DNA of 64,000 nucleotides from Dokdonella sp. (lineage in GTDB: Bacteria; Pseudomonadota; Gammaproteobacteria; Xanthomonadales; Rhodanobacteraceae), in the NCBI RefSeq assembly GCF_017744955.1, contig NZ_JAGIAG010000001.1, positions 1,169,865-1,233,864 on the forward strand, given 5' to 3'. Below the pieces are notes generated by a model, which was given only the letters and a program-made list of their open reading frames with translations, did not search any database and was not told where the DNA came from. The number at the start of each line of letters is the position of its first letter. Position 1 is the stretch's first letter. Positions 10,053 through 18,665 of the stretch are shown piece after piece. A program made the translations under genes and the position numbers.

Positions 10053-11054
10053 ATGACCGACGTCAAGACCATTCCGCTGGCTGTCATCCCTACGCCCGTC
10101 GCCGGGGCATCGCCGGACAAGCAGCTCGGCGAGGACAAGATCGCACGCAACCGCGCGACGTTCGCCGACGCGCCGACCTTGCGCAAGCCGTCGTGGATCC
10201 GCGTGCGCATCCCGCCCGGCAACGCCGTCGCCAAGCTCAAGGCCAAGCTGCGCGAGAACCGCCTGGTCACGGTGTGCGAGGAAGCCTCCTGCCCGAACAT
10301 CCACGAGTGCTTCGGCAAGGGCACCGCCACCTTCATGATCCTCGGCGAGGTGTGCACGCGGCGCTGCTCGTTCTGCGACGTCGCGCACGGCCGCCCGAAG
10401 GCGCCCGATCCGCTGGAACCGGCGCACCTGGCCGGCACGATCCGCGACATGGGCCTGAAGTACGTCGTGATCACCTCGGTCGACCGCGACGACCTGCGCG
10501 ACGGCGGCGCCGCGCACTTCGCCGCCTGCATCAAGGCGGTGCGCTTCGAGAATCCCGGCATCCGCATCGAGATCCTGACCCCGGACTTCCGCGGCAAGGG
10601 CCGCATGGAGCGCGCGCTGGAGGCGCTCGCCGGCGATCCGCCGGACGTGTTCAACCACAACCTGGAGACGCCGCGCGCGCTGTATCGCGAAGTGCGTCCG
10701 GGCGCCGACTACGACTGGTCGCTCGACCTCCTGAAGCGCTTCAAGGCGCAGCATCCGGACGTGCCGACCAAGTCCGGCATCATGCTGGGCCTGGGCGAAA
10801 CCTGGGAGCAGGTCGAGGAAACGTTGAACGATCTGCGTGCCCACGATGTCGATATGGTGACGATCGGCCAGTACCTGCAGCCGAGCCCGCATCACCACCC
10901 CGTGTTGCGCTACTGGACGCCGGAAGAATTCAAGGCGTTCGAGCAGCTCGGGATGAGCCTCGGTTTCGAGCACGTCGCCTCGGGACCGATGGTGCGCTCC
11001 TCGTACCACGCGGACGAGATGGCGCACGCGGCGGGCTTCGTTCAGGTGGCGTGA
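10053..11054 (+). CDS. lipA: Lipoyl synthase LipA
   Basis: Radical SAM enzyme inserting two sulfur atoms into protein-bound octanoyl groups, completing the lipoyl cofactor begun by LipB. Of 333 residues, the auxiliary [4Fe-4S] cluster ligands are C75, C80 and C86 ([14 protein letters not shown]) and the radical SAM cluster ligands C101, C105 and C108 ([10 protein letters not shown]). The C-terminal RSSYHADE supplies the serine ligand of the auxiliary cluster. The ~40-residue N-terminal extension before the conserved core is common in the order. Confidence 0.97.
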   Translation: MTDVKTIPLAVIPTPVAGASPDKQLGEDKIARNRATFADAPTLRKPSWIRVRIPPGNAVAKLKAKLRENRLVTVCEEASCPNIHECFGKGTATFMILGEVCTRRCSFCDVAHGRPKAPDPLEPAHLAGTIRDMGLKYVVITSVDRDDLRDGGAAHFAACIKAVRFENPGIRIEILTPDFRGKGRMERALEALAGDPPDVFNHNLETPRALYREVRPGADYDWSLDLLKRFKAQHPDVPTKSGIMLGLGETWEQVEETLNDLRAHDVDMVTIGQYLQPSPHHHPVLRYWTPEEFKAFEQLGMSLGFEHVASGPMVRSSYHADEMAHAAGFVQVA

Positions 11055-11178
11055 GCGATGGTCCGGTCGTCGGACGTCGCACGCGACGGCGTGTGCCACA
11101 TTGCTAAGTCCGCGCAAGGACGCGTGGTCTGATTTCGCTTTGCGCGGAAAGAACCGCGCATCAACCAGGGTGATACCG

Positions 11179-13497
11179 ATGCGGAAGTTGCTGTTGACCG
11201 TTGCGCTGACCGCCCTGATCGGGCCGGTATTCGCCAAGCCGACCGAAGGAGCGGGCGCGCCGCTGCTGAAGGCGACGCCTTCGCAGACCGAGGCGGCCGT
11301 GTGGGCGACGCGCTTCCTGACACGCTTCCACTACAAGCCCACGCCGCTCGACGACGCGATGAGCGAGCAGATCTTCAAGCGCTATCTCGACTCGCTCGAC
11401 GGCGACAAGCTGTTCTTCACGCAGAGCGACATCGACAAGTTCGCGCCGTACAAGGACAAGCTCGACGACGCGATCTACGACCAGGATCTCGCCGCGCCCT
11501 ACGCGATGTTCAACATCTACGAGCAGCGCGTCGCCGAACGCGTCGCCTACGCGCGCGCGGCGCTGGCCAAGGGCTTCGACTTCGCCGCCGACGAGAACTA
11601 CCAGTACGACCGCGAGAAGGCGCCGTGGGCGAAGGACACCGCCGAACTCGACGAACTCTGGCGCAAGCGCGTCAAGAACGACTGGCTGCGCCTGAAGCTC
11701 GCCAGCAAGTCCGACAAGGACATCCGCGACACGCTCGACAAGCGCTACGCGGCCTACCTGGACCGCGTGCGCCAGCTCAACAGCGAGGACGTGTTCCAGA
11801 CCTTCATGAACGCGTACGCCTCGTCGATCGAGCCGCACACCAACTACCTCGGCCCGCGCGCGTCGGAGAACTTCGACATCGCGATGAAGCTGTCGCTGGA
11901 GGGCATCGGCGCGGTGCTGCAGCGCGACGACGACTACACCGCGATCCGCGAGATCGTGCCCGGCGGCCCGGCCGCGCTGTCCGGCAAGCTGAAGGTCGGC
12001 GACCGCGTCGTCGGCGTCGGCCAGGGCGAGCACGGGCAGATCGTCGACGTGATCGGCTGGCGCCTGGACGACGTGGTCGAGAAGATCCGCGGCGCCAAGG
12101 ACACCGTCGTGCGCCTGGAGGTGCTGCCGGCCGACGCCGGCCCCGACGGCAAGCACGTCACGCTCGCGCTGACGCGCAAGAAGGTCAGCATCGAAGAGCA
12201 GGCGGCGAAGAAGTCGATCATCGAGGTCAAGGGCGGCGACCACACGCGCAAGATCGGCGTGATCTCGCTGCCGACCTTCTACCAGGACTTCGACGCGCGC
12301 CGCCGCGGCGACCGCAACTACAAGAGCGCCACGCGCGACGTCGAGAAGCTGCTCGGCGAGCTGAAGACCGACAAGGTCGACGGCGTCATCGTCGACCTGC
12401 GCAACAACGGCGGCGGCTCGCTGGCCGAGGCGACCGATCTCACCGGCCTGTTCATCGACAAGGGCCCGGTGGTGCAGGTGCGCAACGCCGGCGGCCAGAT
12501 CGAAGCCGAAGAAGACAGCAATCCCGGCATGGCCTGGGACGGCCCGCTCGCCGTGCTGGTCAACCGTGCCTCGGCCTCGGCGTCGGAGATCTTCGCCGCG
12601 GCGATCCAGGACTACGGCCGCGGCCTGATCGTCGGCGAGCCGACCTTCGGCAAGGGCACGGTGCAGAACCTGGTCGATCTCGACGACGTCGCGCACAACG
12701 AGAAGCCGACCTTCGGCGAGGTCAAGATGACCATCGCGCAGTTCTTCCGCATCAACGGCGGCTCGACTCAGCTGCGCGGCGTCACGCCGGACATCAGCTT
12801 CCCGCTGACCGTCGAGGCGAAGGACTTCGGCGAATCGAGCTACGACAACGCGCTGCCGTGGACCTCGATCGAGCCGGCGAAGTACGCGCCGGTGGCCGAC
12901 CTCAAGCCGGTGGTGCCGGAGCTGCTGCAGCGGCACGACGCGCGCGTGGCGAAGAACGTCGACTGGAAGAACTTCGAAGCCGATCTCGCCGACATCCGCA
13001 AGCTGCGCGCGGAGAAGACCGTTTCGCTGAACGAGCAGGCGCGGCGCAAGGAGCGCGACGACCAGGAAGCCAAGCGCAAGGAGCGCGACCAGGCCAGCAC
13101 TTCGGCGACGCCTTCGGCGGACCCGGCGGCCAAGACGGAGCAGAAGATCCGCGAAGCCGCGGGCGTCCGCGATCGTCCGCGCAAGGCCGACGCCGACGAC
13201 GGCGTGAAGATCGCGGTCGATACGAAGAAGGACGGCGGTAAGTCGCAGAAGCGCGATGGCGCGGACGCGCCCGCCGACAAGGGCGAGGACGCCGGCCTGC
13301 AGGACGACGGCCTGCAACCCGACGAGCGCAGCATCACCACCGACATCGAGCGCGAGAAGAAGGCGAAGGACAAGCGCGACGTCGTGCTCGACGAAGCCGC
13401 CCACATCCTCGCCGACGAGATCGACCTGATCCGCACCGACGTCAAGCTGGCGGCGCGCATCCTGCCGTACGGGGCGATGTCGACGCGGGTCGACTGA
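11179..13497 (+). CDS. prc: Carboxy-terminal (tail-specific) processing protease Prc
   Basis: Periplasmic S41A protease that degrades or trims proteins from non-polar C-termini, including cell-wall hydrolases. Start at 11179 gives 772 residues with a signal peptide (MRKLLLTVALTALIGPVFA); an upstream in-frame ATG would prepend a charged non-signal segment. The order is an N-terminal Prc domain, a PDZ domain (about 235-320, with GIGAVLQRDDDYTAIREIVPGG), the S41 catalytic core with S467 (RASASASE) and K492 (TFGKGTVQ), and a charged C-terminal tail. The tail (about 610-720) is very Lys/Glu/Asp/Arg rich. The gene follows lipA after 124 bases. Confidence 0.94.
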   Translation: MRKLLLTVALTALIGPVFAKPTEGAGAPLLKATPSQTEAAVWATRFLTRFHYKPTPLDDAMSEQIFKRYLDSLDGDKLFFTQSDIDKFAPYKDKLDDAIYDQDLAAPYAMFNIYEQRVAERVAYARAALAKGFDFAADENYQYDREKAPWAKDTAELDELWRKRVKNDWLRLKLASKSDKDIRDTLDKRYAAYLDRVRQLNSEDVFQTFMNAYASSIEPHTNYLGPRASENFDIAMKLSLEGIGAVLQRDDDYTAIREIVPGGPAALSGKLKVGDRVVGVGQGEHGQIVDVIGWRLDDVVEKIRGAKDTVVRLEVLPADAGPDGKHVTLALTRKKVSIEEQAAKKSIIEVKGGDHTRKIGVISLPTFYQDFDARRRGDRNYKSATRDVEKLLGELKTDKVDGVIVDLRNNGGGSLAEATDLTGLFIDKGPVVQVRNAGGQIEAEEDSNPGMAWDGPLAVLVNRASASASEIFAAAIQDYGRGLIVGEPTFGKGTVQNLVDLDDVAHNEKPTFGEVKMTIAQFFRINGGSTQLRGVTPDISFPLTVEAKDFGESSYDNALPWTSIEPAKYAPVADLKPVVPELLQRHDARVAKNVDWKNFEADLADIRKLRAEKTVSLNEQARRKERDDQEAKRKERDQASTSATPSADPAAKTEQKIREAAGVRDRPRKADADDGVKIAVDTKKDGGKSQKRDGADAPADKGEDAGLQDDGLQPDERSITTDIEREKKAKDKRDVVLDEAAHILADEIDLIRTDVKLAARILPYGAMSTRVD

Positions 13498-13531
13498 CGT
13501 CGGCACGAGGCACCGGCGGCGGCTCGCCTCG

Positions 13532-14140
13532 ATGCGATCCGCCGTCGTTCGTTTCGGCGCGCTGCTCGGCTTCGTCTCGGCCGCCTGCGGCGCCGCGCCG
13601 GCGCCTTCCGTCGTCGACGGAGACCTTCTTTTCCAGACCTCGCGCTCGGCGCAGAGCGCGGCGATCCAGAAAGCGACCGGTTCGCGCTACAGCCACATGG
13701 GCGTGGTGCTGACGCGCAATGGCCGCGCGTTCGTCTTCGAAGCCGAGCGAACGGTGCGCTACACGCCGCTGGAAACGTGGCTGGCGCGCGGCGAACGCGG
13801 GCACTACGTGCTCAAGCGGCCGCGCACGCCTCTCACGGCGGCGCAGGTCGATCGTCTGCGCGAGGAGGCGAAGGCTTTCGAAGGCAAGCCCTACGACGCC
13901 GCCTTCGAATGGTCGGACCGTCGCCTCTACTGTTCCGAGCTGGTCTGGAAACTGTACGACCGCGCGCTCGGCGTGCGGCTCGGCGAGCGCGCGAAGCTCG
14001 GCGACTTCGCGCTCGATGATCCGCTGGTGCGGGCCAAGCTGCGCGAGCGGTACGGCAAGAACATCCCGCTGGACGAAACGGTGATCTCGCCGCAGGCGAT
14101 GTTCGCCTCGCCGCTGCTGGAGACCGTGGCCGAGCAGTGA
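13532..14140 (+). CDS. YiiX/YebB-like permuted papain-fold hydrolase
   Basis: Protein of 202 residues resembling the YiiX/YebB (NlpC/P60-like, circularly permuted) cysteine peptidase/amidase family. Key positions are visible: GDLLFQ near the start, H55 in YSHMGVV, an acidic residue in FVFEAE and the nucleophile C134 in YCSELVWK. The N-terminus is hydrophobic and resembles a signal peptide, with a borderline lipobox at SAAC. Members may act on acylated lipids or cell-wall peptides; the substrate is not known. It starts 32 bases after prc and could be co-transcribed, although its ribosome binding site is poor. Confidence 0.85.
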   Translation: MRSAVVRFGALLGFVSAACGAAPAPSVVDGDLLFQTSRSAQSAAIQKATGSRYSHMGVVLTRNGRAFVFEAERTVRYTPLETWLARGERGHYVLKRPRTPLTAAQVDRLREEAKAFEGKPYDAAFEWSDRRLYCSELVWKLYDRALGVRLGERAKLGDFALDDPLVRAKLRERYGKNIPLDETVISPQAMFASPLLETVAEQ

Positions 14141-14255
14141 GCCCGGTGTCCGGGCGGTCGCTTCCGGCGAAGGAGCCGGCGTGTCGACCGGATACCGGAA
14201 CGGCTGTTGGCAGAGTGGACGCTCGCCCGTATCGACGCGGCGGTGCTGGCGCGGT

Positions 14256-15035
14256 CTATTCGGCCGCGCGTGACGCCGTGACGATCCACGCGCGCGAATC
14301 GAACAGCACGCCCTCGGCGCTCCGGTGCGCTTCCAGCACGTCGCGCAGCCGCCGCGACATCGCGCCGGGCGGTTCGTCCGTGCGCGCCAGCGCCTCGCGC
14401 ACGAACTGGAAGCCGGAGACGGCCTCGAACGCCGCGTCGACGTCCGGTCCGTAGAAGACCGGCTCGCGTACCTCGGTGAACCCGATCGAGGCGAAACCGG
14501 CCGAGGTCAGCAGCGTCGTGACGACCGCGGGATCGCCGAGCGAGAACGTCGCCGGAGTGCCGGCGGAGGCGGCCGTCTCCGGCGCCAATGCAAGGCGCAC
14601 GGCGACGGACCAGGCGTTGCGCTCCTGGCTCTGCCACACCATCCACGCCAGGCGCGCGCCCGGCTTCAGGGCACGGGCGATGTTGGCGAACGCCGCGGCG
14701 GGATCAGCGAAGAACATCACGCCGAAGCGGCTGATGCAGACGTCGAAACGAGCGCTCGGGAACGCGTGAACCTGCGCGTCCCCCTGTTCGAACGTCACGT
14801 TGCGCAGTCCTTCCTCGATGCCGCGTTGCCGCGCGATGGCGAGCATCGGTGCGGAGGTGTCCACGCCGAGTGCTTCGCCTTCCACGGCGGCGCGCGCGGC
14901 TTCGCGAGTGGTCTGCCCCGCACCGCAGCCGATGTCGAGCACGCGGTCGCGTCTTCCGACGCCGGCGGCCGCGCCGAGGTGCCGCTGGTGACGGGCCAGT
15001 TCCGCGTCGTAGAAGTCAGCACATGTCGACGTCAT
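14256..15035 (-). CDS. Class I SAM-dependent methyltransferase
   Basis: A 259-residue cytosolic protein with a Rossmann methyltransferase fold. Motif I is VLDIGCGAGQTT at about residue 33-44, the acidic residue ending strand 2 is in ALGVDTSAPML, and a later motif FDVCISRFGVMFFAD matches the UbiE/Methyltransf_11 group. The substrate cannot be deduced: small molecules, lipids or quinones are all possible. A REP-like hairpin lies just upstream at 15056-15083, and the next reverse-strand gene (aminopeptidase) ends at 15105. Confidence 0.88.
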   Translation of the reverse strand: MTSTCADFYDAELARHQRHLGAAAGVGRRDRVLDIGCGAGQTTREAARAAVEGEALGVDTSAPMLAIARQRGIEEGLRNVTFEQGDAQVHAFPSARFDVCISRFGVMFFADPAAAFANIARALKPGARLAWMVWQSQERNAWSVAVRLALAPETAASAGTPATFSLGDPAVVTTLLTSAGFASIGFTEVREPVFYGPDVDAAFEAVSGFQFVREALARTDEPPGAMSRRLRDVLEAHRSAEGVLFDSRAWIVTASRAAE

Positions 15036-15055
15036 CGCGCTCGCCCGCCCTTTTT

Positions 15056-15083
15056 GTGGATGCCCACGTTCGCGGGCATGACG
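15056..15083. repeat. REP-like hairpin, copy 1
   Basis: The sequence gtggatgcccacgttcgcgg followed by gcatgacg folds on itself (TGCCC...GGGCA). It is a member of the family seen again, inverted, at 33846-33878 and 36521-36553 (core GTCNTGCCCGCnnnAGCGGGCATCCACG). All three copies are intergenic. It lies between an aminopeptidase and a methyltransferase gene. Confidence 0.6.
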
Positions 15084-15104
15084 CCTACGTGAGCGCGAAG
15101 GCTC

Positions 15105-16484
15105 TCACGCGCGTGCGTAACGCCGCCGCAGGAACTCGAAATACGCACGCAAGCCCTGCGCCTCGCCGCCGCGCGGATGGCCGGGCTTGTCGGAATCATT
15201 CCAGGAATAGACGTCCAGATGCGCCCAGGCCTGCGACTCCGGCACGAAGCGCTCCAGGTACAGCGCGGCCGTGATCGCGCCGGCGTGGCGCGAAGCGCCG
15301 GAGTTGGCGAGATCGGCGACGTGCGAATCGAGCATCGCCAGGTACGGCCGCCACAGCGGCAGGCGCCAGAGCGGATCGCGCGTCGCCTGCGCGGCTTCGA
15401 GCAGGCCGCCGGCGACCTCGTCGCGGTTGGCGAACAGCGCCGGCAGTTCCGGGCCGAGCGCGATGCGCGCGGCGCCGGTGAGCGTGGCGAAGTCGAGGAT
15501 CAGGTCGGGCTTCTGCTCGGCCGCGTAGGCCAGCGCGTCGCACAGCACGAGGCGGCCTTCGGCGTCGGTGTTGTCGATCTCGACCGTGTGGCCGGCGCGC
15601 GTCTTCACGATCTCGCCGGGACGGTACGCGTTGCCGGCGATCGCGTTCTCGACCGCGGGAATCAGCACGGTCAGGCGCACCGGCAGCTTCGCCGCCAGCA
15701 CCACGCCGGCCAGGCCGATCGCGTGAGCGGCGCCGCCCATGTCCTTCTTCATCCAGCGCATGCCGTCGGCCGGCTTGATGTCGAGGCCGCCGGTGTCGAA
15801 GCACACGCCCTTGCCGACCAGCACCAGATGCGGCGCGTCGGCCGGGCCGTGCGTCAGCTCGGCCAGGCGCGGCGCGCGATGGCTGGCGCGGCCGACCGCG
15901 TGGATGGTCGGGAAGTTGGACGCGAGCAGTTCGTCACCGACCCATTCGCGATAGTCCGCGCCGTGGCGCTCGGCCAGCGCGCGCAGGCTGCCGGCGAGTT
16001 CGGCCGGGCCCATGTCCTCGGTCGGCGTGTTGATCAGGTCGCGCACCTGGAAGATCGCCTGCGCGATCGGTTCCATGCGCGCGGCGCTGGCCGCGTCGAC
16101 GACCAGCTGCGCCGGCGGACGCGAGGGCTTCTTGTAGCGCGTGAACTGGTAGGCGCCGAGCGCCCAGCCGAGCGCGGCGTCGCCGGCGTCGAGGGCGAGG
16201 CCGCGCGCGTCGAGCGCGTAGCGGCCCGGCGGCAGACGCTGCGGCAGCGAGGCCAGCGCGAACACCGCGTCGCGCCGATCGCAGCCGGCGAGCACCGCGT
16301 GCGCCGCACCGTCCGCCGAAGGCAAAGCGAGGAAGCGGCCGAGTTCGCCGGCGAACGCGTTCGCCTCGCACCAGCGCTGCGCCTCGGCGCCGAGCGCGGT
16401 GGCGATCGCGGGAAAGCTCTCGCGATCGACCGCGATCAGCGGAATCGCATCGGCGGCGGTGTCGGCGACGATCCAGGCGTCCAT
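15105..16484 (-). CDS. M17 leucyl aminopeptidase family protein
   Basis: Cytosolic dizinc/dimanganese aminopeptidase of 459 residues, slightly shorter than PepA because the N-terminal domain is reduced. The catalytic domain shows GKGVCFDTGGLDIKPADGM with the metal-ligand lysine and aspartate, KKDMGGAA with the second lysine and aspartate, and the family signature NTDAEGRLVLCDAL carrying the acidic metal ligands and catalytic arginine. Sequence organisation is closer to the short PepB-like group than to PepA. The HAD phosphatase gene lies 27 bases upstream, so both may share a transcript. Confidence 0.92.
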   Translation of the reverse strand: MDAWIVADTAADAIPLIAVDRESFPAIATALGAEAQRWCEANAFAGELGRFLALPSADGAAHAVLAGCDRRDAVFALASLPQRLPPGRYALDARGLALDAGDAALGWALGAYQFTRYKKPSRPPAQLVVDAASAARMEPIAQAIFQVRDLINTPTEDMGPAELAGSLRALAERHGADYREWVGDELLASNFPTIHAVGRASHRAPRLAELTHGPADAPHLVLVGKGVCFDTGGLDIKPADGMRWMKKDMGGAAHAIGLAGVVLAAKLPVRLTVLIPAVENAIAGNAYRPGEIVKTRAGHTVEIDNTDAEGRLVLCDALAYAAEQKPDLILDFATLTGAARIALGPELPALFANRDEVAGGLLEAAQATRDPLWRLPLWRPYLAMLDSHVADLANSGASRHAGAITAALYLERFVPESQAWAHLDVYSWNDSDKPGHPRGGEAQGLRAYFEFLRRRYARA

Positions 16485-16511
16485 TGTTTTCGGTTCCTCG
16501 TGAATTCGTGG

Positions 16512-17204
16512 TCAGGCGGCGCGGCGTTCGAGCCAGTGCACCAGTTCGCCGAGATCGCGCAGGTGCAGATCGGGCTCGACGTCGGCGTGCGTCCACGCCG
16601 ACGCATGGCGGTTGATCCAGGCGGTGCGCAGTCCGGCGCGATGCGCGCCGACGACGTCCAGATGCGCATCGTCGCCGACGTGCAGCACGTGCTCCGGCGC
16701 GAGGCCGAGCCGCGCGCAGGCGGCGTGGAAGATCGCCGCGTCCGGCTTGGCCGCGCCGAACTCGCGCGCGGAGATGCAGTGCGCGAAATGCCGGCGCAGG
16801 CCGATGCGTTCGAGGTCGGCGTTGCCGTTGGACAGGCTCACCAGCGGCACGCGCGCGGCCAGCGCGGCCAGCGCCGGCTCGACGTCGGCGTAGCACTGCA
16901 CGCGATTGCGCGCCTCGAAATACGCCTCGAACGCGGCGTCGACGTGTTCGTCGCCGAAGCCGCAGGCGGCGAACGCGCGTTGCAGGGTCAGCAGGCGCTG
17001 CGTGGTGAAGTCGTGCGCGAGATCGGGCCGCTCGGCGGAGACCTGGTCGCGCAGCTCACGCAGCGCGGCGATCGGCCAGCGCTCGGCGACGGCGGCGTGG
17101 TGCCGCCGCAGCCAGTCGTCGAGCGCGCGTTCGGCCTGCTGGATCGCCGGCGCGACGGGCCACAGCGTGTCGTCGAGATCGAGCGACAGCGCGAGGATGC
17201 GCAT
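16512..17204 (-). CDS. HAD-superfamily hydrolase (YigB/YjjG-like phosphatase)
   Basis: Predicted phosphatase of 230 residues. Motif I is DLDDTLW near residue 9-15 (nucleophile is the first Asp), motif II is SLSNGN, the conserved lysine is in GAAKPD and motif IV is HVGDDAHLDVVGA. The helical cap between motifs I and II places it in HAD subfamily IA. The opening SLDLDDTLWPV resembles YigB, a phosphatase of riboflavin biosynthesis, but many HAD enzymes share it, so the substrate is left open. It reads in the same direction as the aminopeptidase downstream and the PstS-like gene upstream. Confidence 0.88.
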   Translation of the reverse strand: MRILALSLDLDDTLWPVAPAIQQAERALDDWLRRHHAAVAERWPIAALRELRDQVSAERPDLAHDFTTQRLLTLQRAFAACGFGDEHVDAAFEAYFEARNRVQCYADVEPALAALAARVPLVSLSNGNADLERIGLRRHFAHCISAREFGAAKPDAAIFHAACARLGLAPEHVLHVGDDAHLDVVGAHRAGLRTAWINRHASAWTHADVEPDLHLRDLGELVHWLERRAA

Positions 17205-17235
17205 CGGTGTCGCGGTCGGGCTCCGCGTCCGCGCG

Positions 17236-18549
17236 TCAGCCGCCGCTCGCGCCGCTGCTGACGTTGCCGAACGACGGCGCCTTCTTCTCCGCGGGCTTCG
17301 CCGGCGCGTCCGCCTTCGCGGTCGCCGCCTTCGCCTTGGCGGGGGCCTTGGCCGGGGCGGCCTTGGCGACGACCTTGCCGGTGTCGGCCTTCTTCGCGGC
17401 GGTCGCCTTCGGCGCGGCGGGCTTCTTCGGCGCCGCGGCCTTCGCGACCTGCGCCTTCTCGGCCTTCTTCGCCTCGGCGCGGGCGAGGTTCTCGCGCGCG
17501 GCCTGGGTCGTCTCGGCGGTCGGCGCGATGCGCGTCTTCGCCTCGAGGCTGGCGCGCGGCGCGGCGACCGGCGTCGGCGGCGGCGCCGAGGCGGCGGCGA
17601 CGGCCGCGGCGGAAGCGGCGGCGTTGCGGCCGACCTGCGCGTCGATGTAGGCCATGCGTTGTTCGTTCTTGGCGATCACCGCGCTGGCGTCGGAGTACGG
17701 CGTCAGCTGGTGGCGGCGCAGGATGTCCTTCGCGGCCGGCGTCTCGAGGAAGGCGAGGAAGCGCTCGATCGCCGCCTGCTTCGGCGAGTCGTTGAGCTCG
17801 GCGAGATACAGCGTGATGTAGAGCGGATAGCTGCCGTCGCCGACGGTGGCGGTGGTCGGCGCGACGCCTTCGACGGTCAGTGCCTTCACGCCCTTGTTGG
17901 AAAAGGTGCCGGCCATCGTCGACAGGCCCAGGCCCGCCGGATCGAGCGTGACGGCTTCTTCCAGCTTGACCGTGTTGATGTACAGGCGCGGCGCGGCGAC
18001 GCGCTGGTCGCCGTTGCGGAACACCAGTTCGCGCAAGGAGTACTCCACGCCGTCGAGCGGCGAGGCGATCGCGTACAGGTTGATGTCCTTGTCCGGACCG
18101 CCGAGGTCCTTCCAGTTCTTGATGCGGCCGTAGTAGATGTCGTGGATCTGCTTCAGCGTGATGTTCCCGACCGGGTTCTTCGGGTGCGTGATCAGCACCG
18201 CGCCGTCGAGCGCGACCGGGATGAAGTTCAGCGCCGCTTCCTCGCTGCGGCGCGCGTACTTGGCGCGCGCGCTGCCGGCGAAGTCGGCGCTGCCGGCGGC
18301 CACCGCGTCGAGGCCGGACAGCGTGCTGAACGGCTGCAGCGAGATCTTGCCCTTCTTCTCCTTCGCGTACTGCTTGGCGAGGTCTTCCATCAGCGCGCGG
18401 CCGGTGGCGTGGTCGCCGCGCCAGACCAGGTCGTCGGCCGAGGCGGGCAGGGCGGCTTCGGCGGCGGGCTTCTTCGCGGCGAGCGCGGGGCCGGCCGACA
18501 GCAGGGACACGGCGAGGACGAACGGAGTGCAGAGACGGCGTAGCAGCAT
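17236..18549 (-). CDS. PstS-like substrate-binding protein with Lys/Ala-rich tail
   Basis: The 437-residue protein begins at the ATG at 18549, directly followed by a signal peptide ending ALAA. Residues about 35-305 match periplasmic phosphate-binding (PBP-like) proteins: LSGLDAVAAGSADFAGSAR, NFIPVALDGAVLITHP and LTLKQIHDIYYGRIKNW-type segments. From about residue 320 to the end it becomes a low-complexity Ala/Lys/Pro tail (repeats such as AKAAAPKKPAAPKAT) resembling histone H1. No pst transporter genes are next to it, so it may bind another anion or work as a stand-alone surface protein. A longer frame to 18621 would bury the signal peptide and is rejected. Confidence 0.85.
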   Translation of the reverse strand: MLLRRLCTPFVLAVSLLSAGPALAAKKPAAEAALPASADDLVWRGDHATGRALMEDLAKQYAKEKKGKISLQPFSTLSGLDAVAAGSADFAGSARAKYARRSEEAALNFIPVALDGAVLITHPKNPVGNITLKQIHDIYYGRIKNWKDLGGPDKDINLYAIASPLDGVEYSLRELVFRNGDQRVAAPRLYINTVKLEEAVTLDPAGLGLSTMAGTFSNKGVKALTVEGVAPTTATVGDGSYPLYITLYLAELNDSPKQAAIERFLAFLETPAAKDILRRHQLTPYSDASAVIAKNEQRMAYIDAQVGRNAAASAAAVAAASAPPPTPVAAPRASLEAKTRIAPTAETTQAARENLARAEAKKAEKAQVAKAAAPKKPAAPKATAAKKADTGKVVAKAAPAKAPAKAKAATAKADAPAKPAEKKAPSFGNVSSGASGG

Positions 18550-18665
18550 GGCGTCGGGATTCGCGGAAAGGTCGAAAAACGAAGGCGCAACCTTAGCACG
18601 CAGGCGCCAGCGGCGCCGCAAGCGGAACCGCGTGCGGCGCTGAACTTCACATTGCGCGTGGAGCG

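Noticed and set aside
11161..13506. A 781-codon reverse frame over prc
   Set aside because: prc on the forward strand has an intact S41 active site; the reverse frame is low-complexity.
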